DNA from: JAHRAW01 sp965203265
GTDB taxonomy: Bacteria > Pseudomonadota > Gammaproteobacteria > Arenicellales > Poriferihabitantaceae
Direction: 5' to 3'
NCBI GenBank assembly: GCA_965203265.1
Contig: CBDBBV010000002.1
Span: forward strand, 1,860,001-1,924,000
Length of the DNA stretch: 64,000 nucleotides
A program made the translations under genes and the position numbers. Below the pieces are notes generated by a model. It was given only the letters and a program-made list of their open reading frames with translations, did not search any database and was not told the DNA's origin. This document shows, piece after piece, positions 11,772 to 21,212 of this stretch (positions are counted from its first letter, which is position 1; the number at the start of each line of letters is the position of its first letter).

Positions 11772-12695
11772 TCAGGAGGATTGCCGATTCAGCAGGAATT
11801 CCATCAGCGCCTTTTGCGCGTGCAGGCGATTTTCCGCCTGATCCCACACCACGCTTTGCGCGCCGTCGATCACCTCGGCGCTGACCTCGCAGCCGCGATA
11901 GGCCGGCAAACAGTGCATGAAGAGCGCGTCCGGCGCCGCCCGCGCCATCATCGCCCGATCCACGCAAAACCCCGCGAATGCCTGTTCCCGATCGCTTTTC
12001 TCCCGTTCCTGACCCATGCTGATCCAGCTGTCGGTTACCACCACATCCGCCGCCGCAACCGCCGCCGCCGGATCCCGGCCGAGGGAAATGTGGACGGCGC
12101 ATTGTCGCGCCATCTCGCCGTCCGGCTCATAGCCCTTCGGCGTGGCGACGGCGAGGTGGAAATCGAGTTGGCGGGCGGCGTTCATCCACGAGTGGCATAC
12201 ATTGTTGCCGTCGCCGACCCAGGCCACCCGTTTGCCCGCCAAGTCTCCCCGATGTTCCCGATAGGTCAGTATGTCCGCCAGTTGCTGGCAGGGGTGGTTG
12301 AAATCGGACAGCGCGTTGATGACCGGCACCGAGGCATTTGCCGCCATTCGCTCGACTCGCTCGTGGGGGCCGGTTCGCATGATGATCAGCCGCGCCATCC
12401 TCGACAGAACCCGCGCGGTGTCCTCGACCGCCTCCCCCCGACCCAGTTGGGAATCCGCCGGCGCCAGAAAGATGGCGTGGCCGCCCAGTTGGGTTACCCC
12501 GACCTCGAAGGAAACCCGCGTGCGTGTCGAGGATTTCTCGAACACCAGCACCGCGGTTTGGCCGCGCAACGCCTCGGCGCTTGAGTCGCGTTCGTCGGCG
12601 CGCGCCGCCTTCTTCATCGCCTCGGCGCGCGCGACCACCCCCCGGATTTCCTCCGGAGAAAAGTCCATCAGGGACAGAAAATGGCGAACCGGCAC
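11772..12695 (-). CDS. argF: Ornithine carbamoyltransferase
   Basis: Forms citrulline from ornithine and carbamoyl phosphate in arginine synthesis. The 307-residue product (GTG start) begins with VRHFLSLMDFSPEE. It has the carbamoyl-phosphate motif SSTRTR (about residues 48-53) and the ornithine-side motifs FMHCLPAYRG (about 265) and SDFNHPCQQLAD. The GTG at 12695 is favoured because residues upstream do not resemble the family, although no strong ribosome site is visible and a longer ATG start (12788) cannot be excluded. The 298 bases upstream contain no recognisable gene or terminator. Confidence 0.92.
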   Translation of the reverse strand: MPVRHFLSLMDFSPEEIRGVVARAEAMKKAARADERDSSAEALRGQTAVLVFEKSSTRTRVSFEVGVTQLGGHAIFLAPADSQLGRGEAVEDTARVLSRMARLIIMRTGPHERVERMAANASVPVINALSDFNHPCQQLADILTYREHRGDLAGKRVAWVGDGNNVCHSWMNAARQLDFHLAVATPKGYEPDGEMARQCAVHISLGRDPAAAVAAADVVVTDSWISMGQEREKSDREQAFAGFCVDRAMMARAAPDALFMHCLPAYRGCEVSAEVIDGAQSVVWDQAENRLHAQKALMEFLLNRQSS

Positions 12696-12993
12696 CGGTT
12701 TTCGTGGATGTAATGAAAGGAAACGCCATGCCGTCAGGCACTGGCGCAACTTCGATTGTACGCAAGCCGCGAGCGGATGCCAACACATCCGATTCACGGC
12801 AAATCGCCCGCCGGACGGCGGCGGCGTTCGGCCACGAGCCGCCCCAATTATCGGGAATCGTCAATCGTCAAGCGGGCATGGAAAAAAAGAGGCGGCGGCG
12901 CATTGAGGAAACGCCACCGCCGTGGGCAAAGGTGCGAAATGGGACGGCGGGCGTAGCCAAATCAAGTCGCCCGCCGTCCGTAGCTGATAACGA

Positions 12994-15900
12994 TCAGAAG
13001 CGCGCCTCTCCCTTCAATAAAACTGCGTGGTCGGCGTTCGTATTTTCCGATTCGCGGCGTTCTCCGTGCAGGCGCAGGGTGAACGGGAATGGCCCGCCGG
13101 AAGCCCAATCCAATCCTAGGCGATACAGTTTGCCGTTTTCTTGCAAGGTCAGGCCGCTCCACGGGGTCAGCAGGCCGTTTCGTTCGCCGGGGGACGATAG
13201 GCCGTAGCCTAGGCGTATTTCCAGCCGTCCGCTTGGGTCGTTGGTGGGCGCAGAGATGTCCCCGCGCAGGCCGTTCGACCAGATCTGGCCGGTGTTGCTC
13301 GCGCCGTTGCCGTTGCCATAGCCGGGGCTCATTACGAAGGATAGGCCCTGCCCATCGGCGCCGGGGGAGTTGCGTAGGGTGGCTTGGATTCCCCATTCCT
13401 CGTAGTCGTTGCGGCCGACAAGGGCGTGGGCTGTGGCGGAGGCGTTTATGCCGGTTTGCGGGTTGGTGTAGCGCACGCCGGTGGTGATTTCCGCGCCCGC
13501 GCCGGTGTGGCCGTCTCCGCCGTCGTGGCGCATGCCGAAGGAGAATGACGGGGAAAGGTGGCCGCCGTTGGTGAGGCTTCGCGTGCGGCTGGCTTCGGCG
13601 GCTAGGCGCATGAGGGTGGCGTCTACCGTGAGAGCGGCGGTTTGTTCGCTCCTCTCCACTTCCATCTCGGTTTGCGTGAATTCTCCCTTGAGGCGCACGG
13701 TGGCGGTGTTGTCGGAGTTCGACCACAACAAGCCACTGCCGCCGGTGCCGATGGAACGCAGATTTACATCGCTGGCTGTGGCCGTGCTGCCTTCGGGGGT
13801 GATTTCCACTTCGCCCGTGCCGTAACCGGCGGTGGCCCACCAACTCAGCGCGCCTGAACGCCAGCCGAGGTAGGGGTGGATGGCTTGTAGGTCGATTTCG
13901 TAGTCGCCCTGGCCACCGCCTTCGCCGGTGTCTTGGTAGTCGAACTCGCCCTGACTCCAAGACAAGGCGACACCGGCCAGCAGGTTTTCCCGCAGTTTGC
14001 TATCTACGCCGATTTGCGCACCGTGCAGGTTGCCGTCGAATTCCAACCCGTCGTTTTCGCCGGAGAGGTTGCGGTATTCTCCACTGCCCCACAGGGAGGT
14101 CTTGCGCACACCGTCTCCGCGACTACTTTCGGTGTGAAACGGCAGGACGAAGTTGCTGCCGTGCAACAGGTCGCGAACGGGGCGGTTTTCGTTGATCAAG
14201 CCCAGCGCATGAGTTTGCAAGACGCCCGCGAGGGAACTTTGGCCGCCGAGATTGGCCGAGGCGGTGTTGCCGCCGCCATTTAGCACTTGCCCAACCCGCG
14301 CCGAAATGGCGCCGGTTACCCGACCGGCCACGGCGCGCGCCACTTCGGGTAGGGCGGCGCGATGCAGTTGCTCGGCTTGTAACGGCGACACGACTTCGAT
14401 CACGAGGGGATCAGCGGTCAGGCGGTAGGTGCCGCTCATGATGGGGTCGACCGCCGTGAGTTCGATTTTGGTGCCGATGTCGGCGTCCTCGCTCACCGTG
14501 AGGGTAGCGGCGGCGGTGCTGGTCTTGGTGCCGCTGGTGATGGTGAGGGTGCGCGGCGCGAGTGTGAGTGTATAAGTGCCCGAAGGTCTGCTCATCGGAT
14601 CGGCCAGCATGACCACGGTATCGACGGGTGCGTTTTCGTCAATGGCCGCCGTGATCGTCGCCTTCTCGCCCGGACTCACACGCAGGGTATCTGCCAAGAG
14701 GGTCAGGGTGCTTGGGGCGGCGGCTTCGGTGATGGTTATCGTCACCGAGTTGGGGCTGCCGGCGGTTACCGTGGCGGGCAGGGTGCCGAGGGAGACGGTG
14801 AAGGTTTCGTTGTCGGCGTCGGCGTCTTGCGTGGTGGTGATGGTGCCGGTGGCGCTGGTTTGGCCGCTTGGGATGGTGATGCTCGCCAGCGTGCCGTAAT
14901 CGCTGGAAGTGGTGCCGCTACCTGCAGTCAGCGTTAAGGGGATGACCACATCGGCATTGGGGCTGAGCGCCGCCGAGAGGGTGGCCGTTATGGTTACCGA
15001 CTGACCTTCGGTTACCGTGCTTGGCGTGGCCGAGAGCCGCACAGTGGGGGTGGTCGATGCCGATTGCGGCAGTCGTAGGCTGAGAGACACTGTGTTGCCT
15101 GCGGTCCAGGTCAGGCCGGTGTTCGACCAGACGGCTTCTTGACCGGTGATCGTGGCGCTCGACAAGGCGAAGGCGGTGGTGCCGACATGGAACGAGTAGG
15201 TTTTCAGCTTGGTGGTGGGGGCAAGGCCGAACACTACGGTCAGGGTGCCGCTAGAGACGGTGATTTGTTGAATCGTCACCCTTACGCCATCAATCACAAA
15301 ATCATCGTCGTTCAAATTCACCACCTGAAGGTCGGGGGTTTTGCAGGCAGTAGAACCTCCCCCAGTGCAGCCCAAGCCGTCCGCTCCGAGGTCGATGATA
15401 GTCAGCGTGCTCGACAACAGGGTGCGACCCGGCGTCGCCGTGCCCGTAACCCACGGGCCGCCGCCGCCCTCGTTCACCGCCCGCACCCGCACATCGTAGG
15501 AGGTTCCGTCGGTCAAACCGGAGAGCTCCGAAACAACTCGGCCTTCAACATCTGCTGGAGGAAAACCGGCTGGTGCCCTCGTAACAACACCGGAGACGGT
15601 AACCCAACCTGTGGAAGGATTGTTGGAGGCCGCCGTCTGGTCGGCCGCCGAAGTCTCTTTGTACTGCATATCGTATCCGCTGAGCGCCCGCGTGCCGGTG
15701 TCTGTCGGCGCAATCCAGCCGACAGTCAGTTTGCCGGGTTCCGGCCCAATATAGAGTTTGGTGGGTGCGCCGCCGGGGGCGATTGCCGGTGTGCGCTGTA
15801 GCGTTACCGGCACTACTTGCCCCTCGCTCCAGGTCTGCGTGATGGACCATTCGGCATTCCTACCCGTTTCCGTAATCAAGGGGAAACTCTCGCCGCCCAC

Positions 15901-16587
15901 ATGCAACGAGTATCCCCGCAGGGCGGTGCTAGGTGCCGGGTTGAGATTGAAAGTCAGATCGCCAGCGAGGATATTGAGGGCTACCACACTGTGTGTCGTG
16001 CCGCTGAGGCTAATCGTAGTGTCCGTCACCCTCGAATTCTCGGAGCATCGGATGCCGGAAAGAGTGTTGTCGCAACCGTACAAACCCGATACGTGCGCCG
16101 CCGTCAGCGTAGCCGCCCAGATCGGCTGGCCGTTGGAGTCCTGTCGGGTGACGCGCACCATGTAGGTCTTGGTGGTCGTGGTGTCCTGCGCGGTAACCTC
16201 CACCTTAATGGCGTTCGCCCCCACGTCGAGCGGAAAGGGCGAACTCGCCGAGCCGCTGGCCACTGCGAGCGTGTTCGTCGCGTCGCTCACCCGTACAGTG
16301 GCGTTGGACTCGTTCACCGTCGGCGTCAGCTCCAAGTATCTAGTCGCGTTCGGCACCAGCGCCGAGTATTCAGTGGTGGTGGCGGCGAAGGTGGAAGGGG
16401 ACAAGGTGAGCGCCGAAAAAGTGCCCGCCAAGCTGGTGCTACTTTTGGCGGTCAGGGCGCTCAGCGTGGCGTCGGACGACTGCTGGGCAGCGGCAGGTGT
16501 GTTGACGAGTAGGGCAAACGCCACGACCAGCAATGCGGCGAGCCGGTTGGCGGCGCGGAAAATCTGTCGGCGGGGGGCGGCGTTCAT
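12994..16587 (-). CDS. Large exported surface protein: cadherin-like, Fn3 and Calx-beta-like domains with autotransporter-type barrel
   Basis: 1197 residues. A signal peptide (about 1-35, cleavage near TPAAA/QQ) is followed by a cadherin-like beta-sandwich (about 38-150), a fibronectin type III domain (about 265-390, ending GTSYDVRVRAVNEGGG), a Calx-beta-like domain (about 510-610, TVTEGQSVTITATLS) and Ser/Thr-rich beta repeats. The last 300 residues alternate polar and aromatic residues and end in Phe (KGEARF), as in autotransporter or outer-membrane barrels. It is most likely an adhesin-like surface protein; ligand unknown. The ATG lies 17 bases after the leader-ORF stop, downstream of a C25 tract, and the frame upstream of this ATG is open through the tract. 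That suggests length-dependent expression or N-terminal extension. Confidence 0.82.
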   Translation of the reverse strand: MNAAPRRQIFRAANRLAALLVVAFALLVNTPAAAQQSSDATLSALTAKSSTSLAGTFSALTLSPSTFAATTTEYSALVPNATRYLELTPTVNESNATVRVSDATNTLAVASGSASSPFPLDVGANAIKVEVTAQDTTTTKTYMVRVTRQDSNGQPIWAATLTAAHVSGLYGCDNTLSGIRCSENSRVTDTTISLSGTTHSVVALNILAGDLTFNLNPAPSTALRGYSLHVGGESFPLITETGRNAEWSITQTWSEGQVVPVTLQRTPAIAPGGAPTKLYIGPEPGKLTVGWIAPTDTGTRALSGYDMQYKETSAADQTAASNNPSTGWVTVSGVVTRAPAGFPPADVEGRVVSELSGLTDGTSYDVRVRAVNEGGGGPWVTGTATPGRTLLSSTLTIIDLGADGLGCTGGGSTACKTPDLQVVNLNDDDFVIDGVRVTIQQITVSSGTLTVVFGLAPTTKLKTYSFHVGTTAFALSSATITGQEAVWSNTGLTWTAGNTVSLSLRLPQSASTTPTVRLSATPSTVTEGQSVTITATLSAALSPNADVVIPLTLTAGSGTTSSDYGTLASITIPSGQTSATGTITTTQDADADNETFTVSLGTLPATVTAGSPNSVTITITEAAAPSTLTLLADTLRVSPGEKATITAAIDENAPVDTVVMLADPMSRPSGTYTLTLAPRTLTITSGTKTSTAAATLTVSEDADIGTKIELTAVDPIMSGTYRLTADPLVIEVVSPLQAEQLHRAALPEVARAVAGRVTGAISARVGQVLNGGGNTASANLGGQSSLAGVLQTHALGLINENRPVRDLLHGSNFVLPFHTESSRGDGVRKTSLWGSGEYRNLSGENDGLEFDGNLHGAQIGVDSKLRENLLAGVALSWSQGEFDYQDTGEGGGQGDYEIDLQAIHPYLGWRSGALSWWATAGYGTGEVEITPEGSTATASDVNLRSIGTGGSGLLWSNSDNTATVRLKGEFTQTEMEVERSEQTAALTVDATLMRLAAEASRTRSLTNGGHLSPSFSFGMRHDGGDGHTGAGAEITTGVRYTNPQTGINASATAHALVGRNDYEEWGIQATLRNSPGADGQGLSFVMSPGYGNGNGASNTGQIWSNGLRGDISAPTNDPSGRLEIRLGYGLSSPGERNGLLTPWSGLTLQENGKLYRLGLDWASGGPFPFTLRLHGERRESENTNADHAVLLKGEARF

Positions 16588-16603
16588 CGCGCCCCCCGTG
16601 AGG

Positions 16604-16756
16604 TCAGTTCCCGTGTAAGGGGGGGGGGGGGGGGGGGGGGGGGCTTGGATTCGGACTGATGTTCAGGTCGGCATTCCCATTCCCATCGGCGTCGGTGGTG
16701 GCCGAGGCGGCGTGGGTGGCGGCGGTGGATCGGGCGATTCGGCTATGGATCTTCAT
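16604..16756 (-). CDS. Short leader ORF containing the poly-C tract (phase-dependent)
   Basis: 50-codon ORF starting at an ATG with a good ribosome site (GAGGA about 8 bases upstream, 16764-16769). The product starts MKIHSRIARSTAATHAA and ends in eight prolines encoded by the C tract, then LHGN and stop. With the C25 shown, it stops 17 bases before the large surface-protein ATG. With one C more, its stop overlaps that ATG (ATGA). With one C fewer or two more, it runs without stop into the surface protein. Whether the leader is a regulatory peptide or an optional N-terminus is inference; no database family is recognised. Confidence 0.55.
   Translation of the reverse strand: MKIHSRIARSTAATHAASATTDADGNGNADLNISPNPSPPPPPPPPLHGN
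16619..16643. repeat. G25/C25 homopolymer tract (candidate phase-variation switch)
   Basis: Twenty-five consecutive G on the plus strand (C on the coding strand), the longest homopolymer in the window. It lies inside the leader ORF and 32 bases upstream of the surface-protein ATG. Tracts of this length are expected to slip during replication. The exact count in the assembly may be unreliable. Confidence 0.9.
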
Positions 16757-16970
16757 GGTTACATTCCTCAAGGTGAGTTGCGGGATCAGGCGATTTGCCG
16801 AGCAATTTCGCATTGATGGGGGCGATTATAACCATTTTGCGCGAATTGACAAGGCCAATACGGAGCCGATGGGCGGGAATTTCCGGGGATTGTAGTGAAA
16901 AACCGCGCCGCGCGGGGGTATTTGCGGCGCGATTGGCGCGGCGAGGCGAAATCGGCGGGCGGGCTTGATT

Positions 16971-17000
16971 TTCACCGGATCGGCCATAATGTTGTATACT
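16971..17000 (+). promoter_or_regulatory. Candidate sigma-70 promoter of the Bax-inhibitor-1 gene
   Basis: TTCACC (16971-16976) and TATACT (16995-17000) are separated by 18 bases and lie 55 bases upstream of the ATG at 17055. The -10 box matches 5 of 6 consensus bases and the -35 box 4 of 6. Visual match only. Confidence 0.4.
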
Positions 17001-17054
17001 TTCCGCCTTGCCGTATTTCGGCTCTGTCAAACCAAACTCTTGGAGGTTAGTGAA

Positions 17055-17720
17055 ATGGTTGGATTTGAAAACACTGTTGTGCGAGCCGGCGCTCGCGGCA
17101 TCGAGATCAACAAGGTGCTACGCAACACCTACATGTTGCTCGCCATGACCCTCTTGTTCAGCGCGCTGATGGCGGGGCTTGCCATGGCGATGAATGTGCC
17201 GCCGCTGGGCATTCTCATCACTCTGGTCGGCTGGTTCGGGCTGCTCTTCCTGACCACCCGATTCCGCAATTCGCCGCTGGGGCTGGTGTTCGTGTTCGCC
17301 TTCACCGGCTTCATGGGGTTCACCGTGGGGCCCATCGTGCAGCTGTACATGGAGCTCGGCAACGGCGGGCAGGTGGTGATGACCGCCCTCGGCGGAACCG
17401 GCATCATTTTCGTGGCGCTGTCCAGCTATGTGCTGGTGACGAGGCGGGATTTCACCTTCATCGGCGGCATGTTGATGGTGGGGATTCTGGTGGCGTTCAT
17501 CGCCGGTTTGGCGGCGGCGATATTTTCCATGCCGGCGTTGTCTCTGGCGGTTTCGGCGATGTTCGTACTGCTGATGTCCGGCCTGATTCTGTTTCAAACC
17601 AGCCAGATCGTGAACGGCGGTGAAACCAATTACATCATGGCCACCATCACCCTCTACATCACCATCTACAACCTGTTCATGAGCCTGCTGCACATTTTCG
17701 GGTTGTTCAACGACGAGTAG
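17055..17720 (+). CDS. Bax inhibitor-1 / YccA family membrane protein
   Basis: 221-residue inner-membrane protein with seven predicted hydrophobic segments from about residue 28 to the C-terminus, beginning MVGFENTVVRAG. Members include YccA, a modulator of FtsH proteolysis, and YbhL; the family forms pH-sensitive calcium leak channels in some bacteria. The motif region SSYVLVTRRDF and the C-terminal acidic end are family-like. The start at 17055 has TTGGAGG nine bases upstream. A strong terminator follows, so it is probably monocistronic. Confidence 0.9.
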   Translation: MVGFENTVVRAGARGIEINKVLRNTYMLLAMTLLFSALMAGLAMAMNVPPLGILITLVGWFGLLFLTTRFRNSPLGLVFVFAFTGFMGFTVGPIVQLYMELGNGGQVVMTALGGTGIIFVALSSYVLVTRRDFTFIGGMLMVGILVAFIAGLAAAIFSMPALSLAVSAMFVLLMSGLILFQTSQIVNGGETNYIMATITLYITIYNLFMSLLHIFGLFNDE

Positions 17721-17760
17721 CGGCTGGCGCCGGGCGCCTAGCCCCGCCGAAAAACGAAAA

Positions 17761-17783
17761 AGCCTCGATACGAGGCTTTTTTG
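17761..17783 (+). terminator. Rho-independent terminator after the Bax-inhibitor-1 gene
   Basis: Perfect 7 bp stem (AGCCTCG / CGAGGCT) with a three-base ATA loop followed by a run of T. It starts 41 bases after the stop codon. An A run precedes the stem, so it may work on both strands, but only the plus strand has a gene upstream. Confidence 0.85.
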
Positions 17784-17835
17784 TTGGGCCCGCCGGTGCG
17801 GTACACTTGCACGCTGATTTTTCCCTCTTCCTCAA

Positions 17836-18945
17836 ATGAAAGCCATGATTCTGGCGGCCGGCAAGGGAACCCGGGTACAGCCGCTGACGCACGAACTGCC
17901 CAAACCGATGATTCCGGTGCTCGGCAAGCCGGTGATGGAATACCTGATCGAGCAACTGGCGGCGCACAATTTCACCAATATCATGGTGAATGTCAGCCAC
18001 CTGCCCGAATCCATCGAGAATTATTTCGGCGACGGGCGGCGCTGGGGGGTGAATATCGGCTATTCCTTCGAGGGCCGCATCGACAAAGGGAAAGTGGTCA
18101 GCGAACCCCTCGGCTCGGCGGGGGGGATCAAGCGCATACACGAATTCGGCGGCTTTTTCGACGATACCTTCTTGGTGGTGTGCGGCGACGCCATCTTCGA
18201 TCTCGACCTGACCGCGGTGCTGCGCAAGCACTGGCAATCCGGCGCGCAGGCCAGCGTGGTGGTCAGCCGGGTCGCCAGAGAACGGGTCTCCAACTACGGA
18301 GTGGTGCTGTGCGACCGCCACGGCCGGATCACTTCCTTTCAGGAAAAACCGTCCACGGCGGAGGCGAAATCCACGCTGGTGAACACCGGCATCTGCCTGT
18401 TCGAACCGGAAATTCTGCAGCAGATTCCGTCCGGCACGGTGTACGACATGGGGTCGCAGTTGTTGCCGGGACTGATCGAGCAAAATCTCCCGTTTCAGGC
18501 CATCGAACTGCCCTTTCACTGGGTGGATATTGGCCGCCTGAGCGATTACTGGAGCGCCAACCAGCAACTCATGCGCGGCGCCCTGCGCGGCATCGACATG
18601 CCCGGCCGGGAGGTGTTGCCGGGGGTGTGGGCCGGATTGAATGTGAAGGTGGATTGGGACGATATGCTCATCGAGGGGCCGGTATACATCGGCGCCAATT
18701 CCCGCATAGAGGCCGGCTGCGAAATACACGGCCCCACTTGGATTTCCCACGGCTGCCATCTGCAGGGCGGCGCGCGGGTGCACCGCAGCATACTGTTCGC
18801 GCATACCCTGATGCGCAAGCACGGGGCGGTGTCCGAGGCGGTCGTATTCGGGCGGTATTGCGTGGACAAGGACGGCAAGCCGGTGGACAGCAGCGGCTCC
18901 GGGCTCGACTGGGTCGGCGACGCGCGGGATCGGGGAACCGGCTAG
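17836..18945 (+). CDS. Sugar-1-phosphate nucleotidyltransferase (mannose-1-phosphate guanylyltransferase type)
   Basis: 369 residues. N-terminal nucleotidyltransferase signature ILAAGKGTRVQPLTHELPKP (residues 5-24). VVCGDAIFDLDL (about 115) holds the metal-binding aspartate, and SFQEKPSTAEAKS and NTGICLFEPE follow. The C-terminal third has hexapeptide-like repeats (IEGPVYIGANSRIEAG), a left-handed beta-helix. The layout resembles GDP-mannose or glucose-1-phosphate pyrophosphorylases with a C-terminal beta-helix. The base and sugar are not determinable by eye. It stands alone between a terminator and fmdB. Confidence 0.83.
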   Translation: MKAMILAAGKGTRVQPLTHELPKPMIPVLGKPVMEYLIEQLAAHNFTNIMVNVSHLPESIENYFGDGRRWGVNIGYSFEGRIDKGKVVSEPLGSAGGIKRIHEFGGFFDDTFLVVCGDAIFDLDLTAVLRKHWQSGAQASVVVSRVARERVSNYGVVLCDRHGRITSFQEKPSTAEAKSTLVNTGICLFEPEILQQIPSGTVYDMGSQLLPGLIEQNLPFQAIELPFHWVDIGRLSDYWSANQQLMRGALRGIDMPGREVLPGVWAGLNVKVDWDDMLIEGPVYIGANSRIEAGCEIHGPTWISHGCHLQGGARVHRSILFAHTLMRKHGAVSEAVVFGRYCVDKDGKPVDSSGSGLDWVGDARDRGTG

Positions 18946-18975
18946 CGCGGCGGGTATTGCGGCGGCAATTTCGAC

Positions 18976-18981
18976 TATAAT
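18976..18981 (+). promoter_or_regulatory. Candidate -10 box upstream of fmdB-aspS
   Basis: A perfect TATAAT lies 48 bases upstream of the fmdB-type ATG. No convincing -35 box at 16-18 bases is seen. An AGGAGG ribosome site follows at 19012-19017. Confidence 0.35.
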
Positions 18982-19028
18982 CGCCGCCCAACGATTTTTG
19001 CCACCCGTTCAGGAGGCGGAACGAACCG

Positions 19029-19340
19029 ATGCCGTTCTACGAATACCAATGCCATGCCTGTGGGCATCGACTGGAAGCATTGCAGAAAATTTCCGACGAA
19101 CCCCTGCTGTATTGCCCCGAATGCGGCGAGCCCAGTCTGAAACGGCTGATCTCCAAGGCGGCGTTCCGCCTCAAGGGAGGCGGCTGGTACGAGACCGACT
19201 TCAAGCACAGCGGCACGGGCAAAAAATCGAAGAAATCGGGCGAAAGCGGAGATTCCACCGAGAGCACGGAGAAAAAAGACGGCGCATCCGATTCCGGCAA
19301 ATCGCCCGCATCCGACTCGTCCCTCCGAAAAAGCGCCTGA
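19029..19340 (+). CDS. FmdB-family zinc-ribbon protein
   Basis: 103-residue small regulatory-type protein (FmdB/CxxC_CxxC_SSSS family). The zinc ribbon is C8-x2-C11 and C29-x2-C32 ([16 protein letters not shown]). The second half is a low-complexity Lys/Ser/Gly/Glu tail, as is common in the family. It precedes aspS by 43 bases, a frequent neighbour in proteobacteria. Biochemical role is unknown; the family is named after a putative regulator of formamidase genes. Confidence 0.9.
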   Translation: MPFYEYQCHACGHRLEALQKISDEPLLYCPECGEPSLKRLISKAAFRLKGGGWYETDFKHSGTGKKSKKSGESGDSTESTEKKDGASDSGKSPASDSSLRKSA

Positions 19341-19383
19341 ACCTCCGGCCACTCGGCCACCAACTCACTCCGTCAACCCCATA

Positions 19384-21183
19384 ATGCGCACTCGCCTCAG
19401 CGGCCAGTTGAGTCTCGACGACATCGAGCAAACCGTCACCCTCGCCGGTTGGGTATCCCATCGCCGCGACCACGGCGGCGTCATATTCATCGATCTGCGC
19501 GACCGCAGCGGGCAGGTGCAGGTGGTGGCCGCGCCGGAGGCGGCGGACGCCTTTGCGGTGGCCGCCGAGGCGCGCAACGAATTCGTCCTGAGCGTGGTCG
19601 GCACGGTGCGGCGGCGGCCCGAGGGAACCGCCAATGCGGATTTGCCCACCGGCCGGATCGAGGTGGCGGCGCAGCGCATGGAGCTGCTTGGCCGAGCCGA
19701 CCCCCTGCCGTTTCAGCTGGACGACGACGAGATCAGCGAGCAGGTGCGGTTGCGCTACCGCTTTCTCGACCTCCGGCGAGCGCAAATGCAGGCGGCTCTG
19801 CGTCTGCGCCACCGCATTCTCGGCGAAATACGGAATTTCCTCGACCAACGGGATTTCGTCGAGATCGAAACGCCCATCCTGACGCGCTCCACTCCGGAAG
19901 GGGCGCGCGATTATCTGGTGCCCAGCCGCACCCGCCCCGGCGAGTTTTTCGCCCTGCCGCAGTCGCCGCAACTGTTCAAGCAGCTGCTGATGGTCGCCGG
20001 ATTCGAGCGGTATTACCAGATCGCCAGATGTTTTCGCGATGAGGATTTACGCGCCGACCGCCAGCCCGAATTCACCCAGCTGGATGTGGAAATGTCCTTC
20101 GTTACGGAAGATGATGTGATCGACACCATGGAGAAACTGATGCGGCAGGTGTTCCTCAATGTGGCGGATATTCGCCTACCGGAGCCGATTCCGCGCATGC
20201 CCCACGCCGAGGCGATTTCACGCTACGGTAGCGACCGCCCGGATCTGCGTATTCCCCTCGAACTGACCGAGCTGACCGAGCTGATGAAGACGGTGGAATT
20301 CAAGGTTTTCGCGGAACCTGCTCGGAATCCGGCGGGGCGGGTGGCGGCGCTTGCGGTGCCCGGCGGCGGCAGTCTGTCGCGCGCGCAAATCGATCAGTAC
20401 ACGGAATTCGTCAAGCAATTCGGCGCTCGCGGGCTGGCCTACATCAAGGTGAACGACAGCAGTAGCGGTGTCGGGCGCGCCGGACTGCAGTCGCCGATAC
20501 TGAAATTCCTCCCCGACGAGACCCTCGCGCAGATACTCGAACGCAGCGGCGCGCGCAGCGGCGACCTGATCTTCTTCGGCGCGGACAAGGCTGCCGTGGT
20601 CAACCAATCCCTCGGCGCCCTGCGGCTGGAGATCGCGCGGGATCTGGGGCTGGTCGAGGCGGGCTGGCGGCCGCTGTGGGTGGTGGATTTCCCCCTGCTG
20701 GCGTGGAACGAGGAAAACCGGCGATTCGAACCCCAACACCACCCGTTCACCGCGCCGCGCGCCGACCATCTCGAATGGCTGGAAAGCGATTCGGGGCGGG
20801 TGCTGTCGCGCGCCTACGATCTGGTGTTGAACGGCACGGAAATCGGCGGCGGCTCCATCCGCATCCATCAGGCGGATTTGCAACGGCGGGTTTTCGCCGC
20901 CCTCGGCATGGATCCGGCACAAGCCCAAGCGGAATTCGGCTTCCTCCTCGAAGCCTTCCGCTACGGCGCCCCCCCCCACGGCGGCATCGCCTTCGGCATC
21001 GACCGTCTGGCCGCCATGCTCGGCGGAGTCGATTCCATCCGCGATGTCATCGCATTCCCCAAAACCCAACGCGCCGCCTGCCTGCTCACCGAGGCGCCCA
21101 GTCGGGTGGACGGCAAGCAACTGGGGGAACTCGGTTTGCGAACGGTGAAGGGGCGGGGGGAGGGGGAAGCGTCTTCTCGATGA
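19384..21183 (+). CDS. aspS: Aspartate--tRNA ligase
   Basis: Class IIb synthetase, 599 residues (E. coli 590). N-terminal OB-fold anticodon-binding domain ([20 protein letters not shown], about 22-41), motif 2 region [19 protein letters not shown] (about 215-235), the bacterial GAD insertion domain (about 280-420) and motif 3 [16 protein letters not shown] near 540. Full length and intact. Discrimination between tRNA-Asp and tRNA-Asn cannot be told by eye. Convergent with the downstream methyltransferase. Confidence 0.97.
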   Translation: MRTRLSGQLSLDDIEQTVTLAGWVSHRRDHGGVIFIDLRDRSGQVQVVAAPEAADAFAVAAEARNEFVLSVVGTVRRRPEGTANADLPTGRIEVAAQRMELLGRADPLPFQLDDDEISEQVRLRYRFLDLRRAQMQAALRLRHRILGEIRNFLDQRDFVEIETPILTRSTPEGARDYLVPSRTRPGEFFALPQSPQLFKQLLMVAGFERYYQIARCFRDEDLRADRQPEFTQLDVEMSFVTEDDVIDTMEKLMRQVFLNVADIRLPEPIPRMPHAEAISRYGSDRPDLRIPLELTELTELMKTVEFKVFAEPARNPAGRVAALAVPGGGSLSRAQIDQYTEFVKQFGARGLAYIKVNDSSSGVGRAGLQSPILKFLPDETLAQILERSGARSGDLIFFGADKAAVVNQSLGALRLEIARDLGLVEAGWRPLWVVDFPLLAWNEENRRFEPQHHPFTAPRADHLEWLESDSGRVLSRAYDLVLNGTEIGGGSIRIHQADLQRRVFAALGMDPAQAQAEFGFLLEAFRYGAPPHGGIAFGIDRLAAMLGGVDSIRDVIAFPKTQRAACLLTEAPSRVDGKQLGELGLRTVKGRGEGEASSR

Positions 21184-21212
21184 GAGGGGGTTGTCGCCTC
21201 TGCTCCCGCCGG

